This document shows positions 48,565 to 59,354 of a stretch of DNA of 64,000 nucleotides, piece by piece. The stretch's first letter is position 1. Each line of letters starts with the position of its first letter. Under the pieces are notes generated by a model. The model was not told the origin of the DNA. It did not search any database and saw only the letters and a list, made by a program, of their open reading frames with translations. Position numbers and translations under genes: made by a program. Source of the stretch: Verrucomicrobiales bacterium (GTDB taxonomy: Bacteria; Verrucomicrobiota; Verrucomicrobiia; Verrucomicrobiales; DEV007); contig JARGPJ010000005.1 in assembly GCA_029212615.1 (NCBI GenBank), forward strand, positions 124,001 to 188,000. Reading direction: 5' to 3'.

Positions 48565-50730
48565 ATGCGAAACCAATCTCACTCTACTGAGGGATCTGCC
48601 AATCCGTTTGTCGATGACATCTATCTGGATCACCCGGACCTACTTCCCGGTGTGACACGAATCCATCATCGCGCTTTCGATCATATCGTCGAGTCAGTCG
48701 AGTCACTCGTTTCGAAACCGGACCGTTTTACCCCGTTCGAGGCGATTGGGCGGACCATTCTCGTGACCGCACCCCGCGCAGGCTATGGGAAATCCCATCT
48801 CGCGGCCCGACTCCGTCATCATCTCAGCCCTTCCGCAACCACCCTGACGCTCCCACTCGATCCTTCGCGGCCCATTTCATGGCCCGTCGCACTCTCGTCA
48901 ATTTTACGCCAATACCTGAATGAACCGGGACACCAATCTTCAGAACGGAGTCTTGTTGCTGAATCCGGCCACTTTCTTCTTTCACAATTGATCCTGAGCC
49001 ATCGTCATAACGGGTCGCTCAAATCCGGTCAATGCCCGGTCGACGATGAAACGCTCCGGTCTAACTTTCACCAACTCTTCGAACAGGGATCAGAACTCCT
49101 GAATTGGACCGATGCTCAATCACGCGACCTCACCCGCCGGGCGGATAGTAGCTTCCTCCATGCCCTGAGCTTAGGCGCCAACGAACTCGGGTTCTGGGTC
49201 CGCCTCATTATCGATTTTACACTCCGCGGCGATACCGCCCTGGAATCGCTCCGCGGACTCTCAAACGGGGAAGCAAGGGAACGTCTCCTGCAATGGTTGC
49301 GGATCGCAACCTTCTACCGCCCGTCGCTTATCGTTGCGGACGGGCTCGACGGTTTCTTTCGCTCCGAAAGCGCCGGCATGGAAATCGCAGGGCTCATTAC
49401 CGGCATTCGTGAGTCGGTCCCCCGGTCAATCACACTCGTCTGTCTGAATGAGGATATTTGGAAATCCGTTTTTGAAGAGAAACTTCCATCAGCCTGGTTG
49501 GACCGCCTCACCGGGGAAACGGAAAAACTCCGGGCCATCAGTCCTGAAACGGCAGCTGAACTCATCACCGAACGCCTGAAAGAGACCTCACTGTCCCCTT
49601 CACGAACCGGACAGTTTGTTGATCGCCTGCGAACGGATCACCTTTGGGTTGATTCGGAGGCCCGCCTGTTCCCCAGGGCCGTGATCCGGCAGGCGAGAGA
49701 ACTCTGGGACAAAGAATCGTCTAAGTTCCTTGCTCCGGCAGAGGGTGAACCGGAAGCGACCGAACAAGAGCCACCCCTATCGTCGATCACAGACAAAGTC
49801 GCCTTTTTCGAAGCCCTCTCAGAAGACCGCCCCCTCCCCCTGTCAGCGCCTTCAAAAGAAGAAACCACCGAGGCGACTCAGGAGTTTTCCTTTCCCCCTC
49901 CCTCCAAAGAGGAGCCCATTGAAAATCCTTTCTTCGCGCCACCGGAGCCAGCAAGAGACTCAAAGCTTGTTGGTATCGATTCGATCATTGACGATATCCG
50001 CGGATCCGGAAAAACCGTCGTCAGTGAATCGGCTCAATCAATCTCCGGCTTTACCGCTCCCTCACAGGAAAAACCGGAAACCGGATCGCTTTGGGAAGCA
50101 GGAGAGCTGCGACTTCGCTCCGCTGACGATCAATCAGAAGCCCGCGTTTCGCCTCCTCCACCTCAGTTGCTGCCGAAACCAATGACTCCTTCTCCGGAGA
50201 GAAAACCGGATTGGGTCAAGATACTGAAAACGAGAGAAACTGCCTTGATGGCAAACGAAGGACTCACTCTGAATCTCGAGAAAGTGGAAGAGTTTATCCG
50301 ATTGATTGGCAGAGAGCATCCCGGCCTCAGTCAAAGTGAAGAGAGATTTCCGAGCAGCCGCACCGTATGCGTCCGTTGGAATGTACGCGGAGAATCGGTT
50401 CTTCTCGGGTTCGAATCCCCGCAGAACGTCTACTTCTGGAACAATCTCCTGCAACAGTCTTTGGCATCGAACCGTCGTGAAAAGCTCGCCGCATTTTCCC
50501 ATCGAACAGAGCCTTTCAATCCAAATCTGTTCTCCAGTTTCGGCTTCAGCCCTACCGTCATCAAAGATCGCATCGACATCATCGAAATGAATGACCGGGA
50601 GCTCGCGATGATCTTTGCCGCAGACTCAATCATTTCTGAATCACAGGGCACCGACGAAGCTCCTGCAGCGATTCAGATTGCCATTCGCTATCTCGACCCT
50701 CTTTGGAGAAGGATCAGCAGACCGGTGTAA
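48565..50730 (+). CDS. Large P-loop ATPase-like protein of unknown function
   Basis: ILVTAPRAGYGKSHLAARL (Walker A), SLIVADGLDGFF (Walker B-like), Pro/Ser/Glu-rich linker, conserved-looking C-terminal domain. Confidence 0.65.
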   Translation: MRNQSHSTEGSANPFVDDIYLDHPDLLPGVTRIHHRAFDHIVESVESLVSKPDRFTPFEAIGRTILVTAPRAGYGKSHLAARLRHHLSPSATTLTLPLDPSRPISWPVALSSILRQYLNEPGHQSSERSLVAESGHFLLSQLILSHRHNGSLKSGQCPVDDETLRSNFHQLFEQGSELLNWTDAQSRDLTRRADSSFLHALSLGANELGFWVRLIIDFTLRGDTALESLRGLSNGEARERLLQWLRIATFYRPSLIVADGLDGFFRSESAGMEIAGLITGIRESVPRSITLVCLNEDIWKSVFEEKLPSAWLDRLTGETEKLRAISPETAAELITERLKETSLSPSRTGQFVDRLRTDHLWVDSEARLFPRAVIRQARELWDKESSKFLAPAEGEPEATEQEPPLSSITDKVAFFEALSEDRPLPLSAPSKEETTEATQEFSFPPPSKEEPIENPFFAPPEPARDSKLVGIDSIIDDIRGSGKTVVSESAQSISGFTAPSQEKPETGSLWEAGELRLRSADDQSEARVSPPPPQLLPKPMTPSPERKPDWVKILKTRETALMANEGLTLNLEKVEEFIRLIGREHPGLSQSEERFPSSRTVCVRWNVRGESVLLGFESPQNVYFWNNLLQQSLASNRREKLAAFSHRTEPFNPNLFSSFGFSPTVIKDRIDIIEMNDRELAMIFAADSIISESQGTDEAPAAIQIAIRYLDPLWRRISRPV

Positions 50731-50807
50731 GACCGGAATACTTAAAAGGAGCAATGTGGCACCACCCATTGCGAGGGGACAAACCTTTATGACCTGCCGG
50801 AGACAGA

Positions 50808-52247
50808 CTAGCCACGTGCCATCGCTTTCCGAATCGCCTTCTTTTCGCTATCGTGGTCGAACTCCGGGTTTAGCTCAGTTGGAATATCAGCGCCGGTCTC
50901 CTTCCGCCAGCCGTCCAAGTCACTCTTCAGCAGTTCCAGCTTCTCAACTTCCGTCCCACTGAGGTCATCCTCCTCACCGATATCAGTCTTAAGATCGTAA
51001 AGTTCAAACTCTCCACTTTCGTAAAACTCAAGCAGCTTCCAGTCACCTTTCCGAATGACACTGCAGGGACGTGATCGAAAGAGCGGGTCTCTCTGTTCAG
51101 GAGCAGCTCCTTTTCCAAAAGACTGAAGGTAAGCAGGAAAATGCCAGAAGAGCGCCCGGTCCGTCACTTCTGAAGCCCCCCCTTTCAAAAGAGGCATCAG
51201 ACTAACTCCGTCGAGAATCTGCCCTTCCGGTCCTTCGACATCCAGCATCTCACAGAAAGTGGGAAAGAGGTCCACTCCGATAATAGGTGAATCATTCGTC
51301 GTTCCCCCCTCAACTACCCCGGGCCAGTTGACAAAAAACGGTACGCGGATCCCCCCCTCGTAGTAGGTGCCTTTATAGCCTTTCAAAGGCGCCATGTCAG
51401 TCGCCGGCCCATAGCCTCCGTTATCGGAAAAGAAAACGATGATCGTATTTTCCCGGGTGCCCGTCTCTTCAAGGGCCTTCACTATCCTGCCAACCCCCTC
51501 ATCGACAGATTGAATCATCGTCGCCATCGCCACATGATCATGTAACTCTCCCGGCTCCTTGTTCTCATATTTTTCGACGTATTCCTTCTTGGGATTAAGC
51601 GGCGTATGAACAGCAAAGTGAGTCAGATACAACATCCAGGGACTCTCCCTATTCTCCCTGACAAACTGCTCAGCACGGTCACTCAGGGTGTCGGTGAGAT
51701 ACTCATCATCGGAGTAGTCCCCGAGGCCGGGAACCTTCGGATGCGGAGGGTAATACCCTGCGGGCGGACCACCTGAATGTGTTCCCGCCACATTCACTTC
51801 GAACCCGTAAGGCAGTGGATCATCACTGAGATGCCACTTCCCCATCGTCGCGGTCAGATAACCCGCTTCCTGAATACAATTCGCCCAGGTCGTGATCGAA
51901 GGGTCGAGAACATCGACTCCTGGAACATGCAACAGTCGACGATGCTTTGCTTTGCCACGTGGCCCGGTCCCGACATTATAAATCTTATGACGCGGCGTGT
52001 ATTGACCGCTTAAAAGAGAAGCCCGTGCCGGGGCACAGTTAGCAGAAGCGGAATAGGCATTCGTGAAGACCATGCCTTCTTCAGCAAGCGCATCCAGGTT
52101 TGGCGTCTCATAGAAATCGGATCCCATGAAACCTGTGTCCTTCCACCCAAAGTCGTCGAGATAGATGAAGAGAAGGTTCGGCCGCTCCTCCCCGAAAAGA
52201 ACTGGCACCGAAAACAGCAACGCACAAAAAATAGCAGGGACTCGCAT
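50808..52247 (-). CDS. Sulfatase
   Basis: RPNLLFIYLDDFGWKDTGFMGSDFYETPNLDALAEEGMVFTNAYSASANCAPARASLLSGQ. Confidence 0.95.
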   Translation of the reverse strand: MRVPAIFCALLFSVPVLFGEERPNLLFIYLDDFGWKDTGFMGSDFYETPNLDALAEEGMVFTNAYSASANCAPARASLLSGQYTPRHKIYNVGTGPRGKAKHRRLLHVPGVDVLDPSITTWANCIQEAGYLTATMGKWHLSDDPLPYGFEVNVAGTHSGGPPAGYYPPHPKVPGLGDYSDDEYLTDTLSDRAEQFVRENRESPWMLYLTHFAVHTPLNPKKEYVEKYENKEPGELHDHVAMATMIQSVDEGVGRIVKALEETGTRENTIIVFFSDNGGYGPATDMAPLKGYKGTYYEGGIRVPFFVNWPGVVEGGTTNDSPIIGVDLFPTFCEMLDVEGPEGQILDGVSLMPLLKGGASEVTDRALFWHFPAYLQSFGKGAAPEQRDPLFRSRPCSVIRKGDWKLLEFYESGEFELYDLKTDIGEEDDLSGTEVEKLELLKSDLDGWRKETGADIPTELNPEFDHDSEKKAIRKAMARG

Positions 52248-52340
52248 ACGCCGATCCTAGCGAGTCACCACTCCACTGCAAAGACTTGATTACGTGCCTG
52301 TACCCGCCGAAAGACAGAGCATTCCTCTGATCTGTCTTTC

Positions 52341-53666
52341 ATGCCTGCCTGGTCTCCTGACTTCCCCATCTCCCCCCGGCGCGCTCCATTCTTCTACGGA
52401 TGGATTATCGTTGCCGTAGCAACGCTTGGGATCGTTTTTTCCATTCCCGGCCAGACAATGGGATTCAGTGTCTTCACTGATATTCTGATCCGCGAACTTG
52501 GACTTTCCCGCGTCGAACTCAGCACAGCCTACTGCGTCGGCACGGTTTTAAGCGGGTTTACGCTTCCCTGGCTCGGAAGGGTTTTTGATCGATTCGGGGC
52601 ACGCAAGCTCATTGTCGGATCAGCTGTTTCAACCGGACTGGTACTCTATTTTCTCAGCACGGTTCACCGACTCACTGAGTGGCTCGAAACAGTGCTCCCG
52701 TTTCTCACCGGTTCGACCATTGCCTTCATCGTCATCTCGTTCGGCTTCTATCTGATCCGGGTATCAGCGCAAGGAGTCCTCACCATGACTTCTCGCAATG
52801 CGATCGGAAAATGGTTCGATTATCATCGTGGCACGGCACTCGCGATCAGTGGAACGTTTACCTCCTTCTCTTTTTCGATCGCCCCCAAAATTCTCGACGA
52901 AATGATCAATTCCTTTGAGTGGTGGGGTGCCTGGATCGCTCTTGGCACTGCCAGTATTTTCGGAATGGCCCTCCTCGGGTGGGTTTTTCTTCGAGACAAT
53001 CCCGAGGAGTGCGGCCTCGTCATGGATGGCACCCTTGACGCATCAAAAAAACGGAAAGCTCACGCCGATTCCATCACTCATCGTGACTACAGCAGAAAGG
53101 AAGCAATCAGTACCGCCGCCTTCTGGATGTTTAACCTGTCATTCTCATTTTTCGCCCTCTTCACCACTGCCGTAACCTTCCACATTGTGTCGCTCGGGGA
53201 AGCATTTGGCAGACCAAAAGAAGATATTCTGAACTACTTCATCCCCATGGCGCTTCTGAGCGTTGCGACCAATCTCTTATTCGGCTGGATCAGCTCGCAA
53301 ACCCGACTGAAGTATCTCCTCGCTGTCATGAACCTCGCCGCTTTGGCCGGAGTCCTGGGCACCCTCTTTCTCGCCGATGGACCGGGACTTCTCGCCTACA
53401 TCGTCGGAAACGGCATCTGCGGGGGCGCATTTGCCGCACTCGGCGGTATTGTTTGGCCCAGGTTCTTTGGAAGACAAAATCTCGGCGCCATTTCCGGCAT
53501 CAGCATGTCCAGTATCGTCATCGCAAGCGGTATCGGCCCTCTCCTTTTCAGCCTGTCCTTTGTCTCCGCCGGAAGCTATGTACCCATCCTCTGGATTTCA
53601 GCCCTCATTCCCGCCGCACTCGTCGCGGGCAGCTTCCGGGCGGACAATCCCCAGCGACAAGGCTGA
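52341..53666 (+). CDS. MFS transporter
   Basis: YGWIIVAVATLGIVFSIPGQTMGFSVFTDIL; ELSTAYCVGTVLSGFTLPWLGRVFDRFGAR. Confidence 0.9.
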   Translation: MPAWSPDFPISPRRAPFFYGWIIVAVATLGIVFSIPGQTMGFSVFTDILIRELGLSRVELSTAYCVGTVLSGFTLPWLGRVFDRFGARKLIVGSAVSTGLVLYFLSTVHRLTEWLETVLPFLTGSTIAFIVISFGFYLIRVSAQGVLTMTSRNAIGKWFDYHRGTALAISGTFTSFSFSIAPKILDEMINSFEWWGAWIALGTASIFGMALLGWVFLRDNPEECGLVMDGTLDASKKRKAHADSITHRDYSRKEAISTAAFWMFNLSFSFFALFTTAVTFHIVSLGEAFGRPKEDILNYFIPMALLSVATNLLFGWISSQTRLKYLLAVMNLAALAGVLGTLFLADGPGLLAYIVGNGICGGAFAALGGIVWPRFFGRQNLGAISGISMSSIVIASGIGPLLFSLSFVSAGSYVPILWISALIPAALVAGSFRADNPQRQG

Positions 53667-53771
53667 ACAGCGAGCCGGCAGAGGTGACACGGGAAACGGA
53701 AATCACCACTCCGTGGTTGAAATTACTTTAGAATTCTTAAATACTGAAGTAATTCTAATTCTTCTCACGTC

Positions 53772-55664
53772 ATGGCAGCAGATTACAATGAAGAGCATAT
53801 TCGCTCGCTCGAACCTCGAGAGCATATCCGCCTGCGTCCGGGAATGTACATCGGAAAACTGGGAGACGGCACCTCGCAGGATGATGGCATCTACATTCTC
53901 CTCAAAGAAGTGATCGACAACTGCATCGATGAGTTTGTCATGGGCAACGGAAAACAGATCGACATTGAGATCGAGGAATCCTTCGTGCGTGTTCGTGACT
54001 ACGGACGTGGCATTCCACTCGGCAAGCTGAAGGATTGCGCCTCGATCATCAACACCGGCGCCAAGTACGACAGCGAAGCATTTAAAAAATCAGTCGGGCT
54101 CAACGGAGTCGGTATCAAAGCAGTCAACTTCCTCTCGGAGTTTTTCGAAATCGCCGCCTTCCGCGATAAGCAAACGAAAGGGATCACCTTTGCTCATGGC
54201 CTCATCACCGAGGAAATGAAGAGAGCGGCCAAGTCGGCCGAACCCAGCGGCACGATGGTTTCATTCGAGCCGGACCGTGAGATTTTCGGAGAGTATTCGT
54301 GGAACCTCGAGTTCGTCGAAACCATGTTGAGGAACTACGCCTATCTCAACACCGGTCTCACCCTTTCTCTCAACGGGAAAAAGTTTAAGTCCAAAAACGG
54401 CCTCCTCGACCTTCTCACCGAGAATCTCGAGGGAAACGAAAAGCCGATCTACCCCATCATCCATCTCGCGGATACCGACATCGAGATCGCCTTCACTCAC
54501 ACTGAACAGACCGGGGAAGAATACTACAGTTTCGTCAACGGCCAGCACACGACAATGGGAGGGAATCACCTCGCCGCCTTCCGCGAAGCGCTCGTCACCA
54601 CGGTTCGAACCCACTTCAAAAAACAGTACGACGCCCCCGACGTCCGCTCGGGAATCGTCGCGGCGATCAGCGTCAAAGTGGAGGACCCCATCTTTGAATC
54701 TCAAACAAAGACCAAACTGGGCTCCACTCACATGGCGCCGGAAGGTGAAACGATCCGAACTTTCGTCGGAAATTTCGTCGGGCTCCAACTCGACAACCAT
54801 CTGCACCGGAAGAAAGAGATCGCCGATGCCATGATCGAAAAGATCCTGCGTTCCGAACACGAACGGAAGGAGCTCAAAGGAATCAAGAAGCTCGCCCGCG
54901 ACCGGGCAAAGCAATCGAAAGTTCATAATAAAAAACTCCGCGACTGCCGCGCCCATTTGAACTCAAAACACAAGCTGGCCCTCGAATCCACCTTGTTCAT
55001 CACCGAGGGGGATTCCGCGAGTGGATCGATCACGAAAGCTCGCAACGTCGACACCCAGGCAGTCTTTTCGCTCCGCGGAAAACCGCTCAATTCCTACGGC
55101 ATGTCGCGTAAGGTTGTGTATCAAAACGAGGAGTTCAACCTCCTCCAGGCCGCCCTCGGCATTGAAGAGGGAATCGAAAACCTGCGCTACAACAAGGTCG
55201 TTCTCGCGACCGATGCCGACGTCGACGGGATGCATATTCGCCTTCTCGCAATGACCTTCTTTCTCCAGTTCTTCCCTGATCTGATCAGAGAAGGTCACCT
55301 TTACATTCTCGAGACCCCGCTTTTCCGCGTCCGGAATAAGAAGGAGACCCGCTACTGCTACACCGAAGAGGAGCGCCACTCCGCCCTCAACGAGGTGAAG
55401 AGTCCCGAGATCACTCGATTCAAGGGGCTCGGCGAGATCTCACCCGACGAATTTAAATTTTTCATTGGTGAAAATGTTAGACTGGCCCCCGTCGAAATCC
55501 CTGCCAAGCCGAAGATTATTCAGGATCTCCTGGCCTTCTACATGGGCAAAAACACGCCGGATCGCCAGGAGTTCATCATTAAAAATCTGAAGGTCGAAAC
55601 AGATATCATTGAAGAGGAGGAAGAGGATCCGGCTGAGGTGAAGGCTAAAGCGGCCGCGGCCTGA
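53772..55664 (+). CDS. parE: DNA topoisomerase IV subunit B / GyrB paralogue
   Basis: [57 protein letters not shown]. Confidence 0.9.
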   Translation: MAADYNEEHIRSLEPREHIRLRPGMYIGKLGDGTSQDDGIYILLKEVIDNCIDEFVMGNGKQIDIEIEESFVRVRDYGRGIPLGKLKDCASIINTGAKYDSEAFKKSVGLNGVGIKAVNFLSEFFEIAAFRDKQTKGITFAHGLITEEMKRAAKSAEPSGTMVSFEPDREIFGEYSWNLEFVETMLRNYAYLNTGLTLSLNGKKFKSKNGLLDLLTENLEGNEKPIYPIIHLADTDIEIAFTHTEQTGEEYYSFVNGQHTTMGGNHLAAFREALVTTVRTHFKKQYDAPDVRSGIVAAISVKVEDPIFESQTKTKLGSTHMAPEGETIRTFVGNFVGLQLDNHLHRKKEIADAMIEKILRSEHERKELKGIKKLARDRAKQSKVHNKKLRDCRAHLNSKHKLALESTLFITEGDSASGSITKARNVDTQAVFSLRGKPLNSYGMSRKVVYQNEEFNLLQAALGIEEGIENLRYNKVVLATDADVDGMHIRLLAMTFFLQFFPDLIREGHLYILETPLFRVRNKKETRYCYTEEERHSALNEVKSPEITRFKGLGEISPDEFKFFIGENVRLAPVEIPAKPKIIQDLLAFYMGKNTPDRQEFIIKNLKVETDIIEEEEEDPAEVKAKAAAA

Positions 55665-55762
55665 AGCCCCCCCCTTCATTCACGGTAGGGAAGCAGGAGT
55701 TACCCGGGACCCGGCGAAGAGAGGGAACAGGAAGACAATAGAGAACAGGAAGAAGAACGAAA

Positions 55763-57892
55763 ATGCCTGAGACAACACCACAACAGCCCCTCAAGGGCAT
55801 GTATTCCGACTGGTTCCTCGACTACGCGAGCTATGTCATTCTCGAGCGGGCCGTCCCTCACCTCAATGACGGACTCAAGCCGGTGCAACGGCGCATCCTC
55901 CACTCGCTTAAAGAAAAAGACGACGGGCGCTTCAATAAGGTCGCGAACATTATCGGCCACACGATGCAGTATCACCCGCACGGCGACCAGTCGATCGGGG
56001 ACGCGCTTGTCAACATGGGACAAAAGGAAGTGGTTGTCGATACGCAGGGAAACTGGGGAAACATCCTCACCGGTGACTCGGCCGCAGCCCCCCGATATAT
56101 CGAGACCAGACTCTCAAAGTTCGCAAATGAAGTTCTCTTTAACCACAAAACGACGACCTGGGCGGCGAGCTACGACGGTAGGAATAAAGAACCCGTCACC
56201 CTCCCCGCCAAGTTCCCTCTCGTCCTCGTTCACGGCGCAGAAGGCATTGCGGTGGGACTCGCCTGCAAAATCCTGCCTCACAATTTCATTGAACTCATCG
56301 ATGCATGCATCGCCGTCCTGAAGAAAGAGGAATTCACCCTCTACCCGGATTTCCTGCAAGGGGGTACTGCCGACATGTCGGACTACAACGACGGGCTTCG
56401 CGGTGGACGCATTCGTGTCAGGGCGAAAATCGAAAGAGCCAAGGCGCGCCATCTCATCATCCGGGAAGTCCCTTTCGGCACGACCGCCACAAGTCTCACC
56501 GATTCCATTCTCAAGGCAAACGAACAGGGGAAAGTGCGGGTGTCAAAAATCGAAGACTGCACCGCCGAATTTGTTGAGATCCACGTCTTTCTCCCTGCCG
56601 GCGTCGACACCGACCAGACCCTTCAGGCACTCTACGCCTTTACTGATTGTGAGGTCAGCATCTCGCCGAACTCCTGTGTCATTCAGGATGACAAACCGAA
56701 ATTTCTCGGTGTTTCCGAGATCCTGCGCCACAGCGCCAAACAAACCCGGGCCCTTCTCAAGCAGGAACTTGAGATCAAACTGGGTGAACTGGAGGAACGC
56801 TGGCACTTCTCCAGCCTTGAGAAAATTTTCATCGAGAAACGCATCTACCGCCGCATCGAGGAATGCGAAACCTGGGAAGCTGTTATCGCTGAAATCTGGG
56901 AGGGGCTCCGCCCGTATCTCAGTATGTTTGTCAGGGAGGTAACAGAGGATGATATCGTCCGCCTCACCGAGATCAAAATTAAACGCATTTCGAAATTTGA
57001 TTCCTTCAAAGCCGACGAGTTTATCCGCGGCCTCGAAGATCAAATCAAAGAAACGAAACGCCATCTAAAACGGCTCACTCAGTTCACAATCAAGTGGTAT
57101 GAGAGTATCAAAGAGCGTTATGGAAAAGGTCGCGAGCGGAAAACTGAAATCGCCTCCTTTGATCGCGTTGAAGCCAAACAAGTCGTCGTTGCGAATGACA
57201 CGCTCTACGTCAATCGGAAGGATGGCATGGCCGGCTATTCATTGAAACGGGACGAAGCGGTCGGGAAGTGTTCACGCCTCGACGACATCATCGCCTTCTC
57301 CCGCGATGGCACCATGCGCGTCGTCAAAATTTCCGACAAAGTTTTCATCGGAAAAGACAATCTCCTCGTCCACGTCTTCAACAAAGAGGAGCCGAAGGTT
57401 TACAACATGATCTATCGGGACGGACGTGGCGGCAGAACCATGGTGAAACGCTTCCAGGTCAGTGGCGTGACCCGGGAAAAGCTCTATGACCTCACCAGCG
57501 GTAAGGCCGGAACCCGCGTCCTCTGGCTGAGCGAACATGACACCGAGGAAGAAGCGAACATCATTGTCCGGGTCCATCTCAAATCCGATCTCGGTCTGCG
57601 GAAGCTGCAGATAGATTACCGCTTTGCCGACATCGGAGTCAAAGGCCGCGGCGTGAAGGGCAATATCCTCACGAAGAACCCTGTCGACCGGGTTTCGAGA
57701 ATCCCGAAAGCGGAGCAGGAGGAAATCGTCAGTAGCGACTCACCTCCCCCCGCCTCCGTAAAGGCAGCGCCGGCAAAGAAAACTCCAGCCACTAAGAAAG
57801 CCCCTGCGAAAAAAGCGGCAACGAAGAAGACTGCCGCCGGGAAATCGCCTTCCAAGAAGGCGGCAACAAAGAAATCGCCCCGACGTAAGTAG
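55763..57892 (+). CDS. parC: DNA topoisomerase IV subunit A / GyrA paralogue with Lys/Ala-rich C-terminal tail
   Basis: DYASYVILERAVPHLNDGLKPVQRRILHSL, YHPHGDQSIGDALVNMGQ, GNWGNILTGDSAAAPRYIETRLSKFA; tail APAKKTPATKKAPAKKAATKKTAAGKSPSKKAATKKSPRRK. Confidence 0.9.
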   Translation: MPETTPQQPLKGMYSDWFLDYASYVILERAVPHLNDGLKPVQRRILHSLKEKDDGRFNKVANIIGHTMQYHPHGDQSIGDALVNMGQKEVVVDTQGNWGNILTGDSAAAPRYIETRLSKFANEVLFNHKTTTWAASYDGRNKEPVTLPAKFPLVLVHGAEGIAVGLACKILPHNFIELIDACIAVLKKEEFTLYPDFLQGGTADMSDYNDGLRGGRIRVRAKIERAKARHLIIREVPFGTTATSLTDSILKANEQGKVRVSKIEDCTAEFVEIHVFLPAGVDTDQTLQALYAFTDCEVSISPNSCVIQDDKPKFLGVSEILRHSAKQTRALLKQELEIKLGELEERWHFSSLEKIFIEKRIYRRIEECETWEAVIAEIWEGLRPYLSMFVREVTEDDIVRLTEIKIKRISKFDSFKADEFIRGLEDQIKETKRHLKRLTQFTIKWYESIKERYGKGRERKTEIASFDRVEAKQVVVANDTLYVNRKDGMAGYSLKRDEAVGKCSRLDDIIAFSRDGTMRVVKISDKVFIGKDNLLVHVFNKEEPKVYNMIYRDGRGGRTMVKRFQVSGVTREKLYDLTSGKAGTRVLWLSEHDTEEEANIIVRVHLKSDLGLRKLQIDYRFADIGVKGRGVKGNILTKNPVDRVSRIPKAEQEEIVSSDSPPPASVKAAPAKKTPATKKAPAKKAATKKTAAGKSPSKKAATKKSPRRK

Positions 57893-57904
57893 CCGCTCCG
57901 CCCC

Positions 57905-58582
57905 ATGCCTCATCAGAAACGAGTTCTCATCACCGGGGTCTCTCGCGGACTGGGACTCACGATGGCGGAAGGCTTTATCGAAAGAGGGCATCGCGTTGCG
58001 GGATGCTCCCGAATGAAGTCCGCGCCAGCCGGATTCACCGAAGGCGGGCACCACTACACCCGGGTCGATCTCAGCAACGACGAAGCGGTGCGGGAATGGT
58101 CGGTACGAGTCATCGCGGAATACGGCGTACCTGACCTGCTCATCAACAATGCCGCACTCATGAATCGCAGTGCGCCCCTTTGGGAAATCAGTGAGGCGGA
58201 GTTCACCGGTCTGATCGAGGTAAACATCAACGGCATTGCCAGGGTCATTCGACACTTCACCCCTCTCATGATTGAACGCGGCAGCGGTATCATCGTGAAT
58301 TTTTCCAGCGGATGGGGTCGATCCACCGCTCCTGAGGTTGCCCCCTACTGCGCCAGCAAATGGGCTGTCGAAGGCCTCACACAGGCACTGGCTCAGGAGC
58401 TCCCCCACGGCGTCGCCGCGGTCAGTTTTAATCCGGGCATCATTAACACCGTGATGCTGCAGAACTGCTTTGGAGAGGAATCCCGACACTACCCCGGCCC
58501 CGATGAATGGGCGAAACGAGCAATCCCGTTTCTTGACGAACTCGATTCAAGTGAAAACGGTAAAGCGCTCAGCTGCCCCTGA
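57905..58582 (+). CDS. SDR-family oxidoreductase
   Basis: KRVLITGVSRGLGLTMAEGF, LLINNAALMNRS, YCASKWAVEGLTQALAQEL. Confidence 0.92.
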   Translation: MPHQKRVLITGVSRGLGLTMAEGFIERGHRVAGCSRMKSAPAGFTEGGHHYTRVDLSNDEAVREWSVRVIAEYGVPDLLINNAALMNRSAPLWEISEAEFTGLIEVNINGIARVIRHFTPLMIERGSGIIVNFSSGWGRSTAPEVAPYCASKWAVEGLTQALAQELPHGVAAVSFNPGIINTVMLQNCFGEESRHYPGPDEWAKRAIPFLDELDSSENGKALSCP

Positions 58583-58593
58583 TTCCTCCTGAA

Positions 58594-59349
58594 ATGAAAA
58601 CAGAACTTCCTCCCTCAACTGCCCGGGTCCTCGCGCCCAACCTCGCTGCTTTCGTGATCGGGCTCGTCCTCGCCTGGTTTCTCCGCTGGGAAACCACGGA
58701 TCTCGTCTGGAGCCTCTGGCTCAGCAGCCTCGTGATCGGATACGCCACCATTCTCATTCGGCTTGGATACGGATCCGTATTAGGCTGGAAGGCGATACAT
58801 GACGATCGCGTTTCCGCCTCTCAACGCCGCACCCTTCTTTTCATAGGCATCGGCTTTGCCCTTTTTCTCCTCGTTTTCTTTTCCCTTCATTTCTGCGGGT
58901 TCCACGCCGGACATTCCGTTTTCCTAAATTCATTTTTCCCCCTCGACGGACTTCCTGAAGAGGGCTTCATCAGGGCCTTCATGAATCCACTCCTCCTTTG
59001 GAAGCTTGTTTTCCAATACCTCATGATTCCCTACGGGCTATTCATCATTCCCACAGTGATTGCCGAACGAAAAGCGATATTCAAACCCTTTCGGGAGGCT
59101 CTTCCAGACTCAGCGGGCGACATCGAAACCGGGGGAAAACGACTGCAGCATGACCTCCTCAAAGACATTTTTGCCGGTCCCTACAAAAATGTTGTCCGCA
59201 TGCACCTTTTGATCTTCTTCTTTGCGGGATGCCACTTCCTTAAAATCGAATCCTTCCTCGTCTACGTCGTTGTCAGCGCCGTCTATTTTCTGCCGTGGAA
59301 AGAGTTAAAGGAACTTTCACTCTTCTCAAAAAAGCCCCCCGAAAACTGA
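58594..59349 (+). CDS. Multi-pass membrane protein of unknown function
   Basis: Hydrophobic segments; LIRLGYGSVLGWKAI, LLFIGIGFALFLLVFFSLHFCGFHAGHSVFL. Confidence 0.65.
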   Translation: MKTELPPSTARVLAPNLAAFVIGLVLAWFLRWETTDLVWSLWLSSLVIGYATILIRLGYGSVLGWKAIHDDRVSASQRRTLLFIGIGFALFLLVFFSLHFCGFHAGHSVFLNSFFPLDGLPEEGFIRAFMNPLLLWKLVFQYLMIPYGLFIIPTVIAERKAIFKPFREALPDSAGDIETGGKRLQHDLLKDIFAGPYKNVVRMHLLIFFFAGCHFLKIESFLVYVVVSAVYFLPWKELKELSLFSKKPPEN

Positions 59350-59354
59350 TCCTC

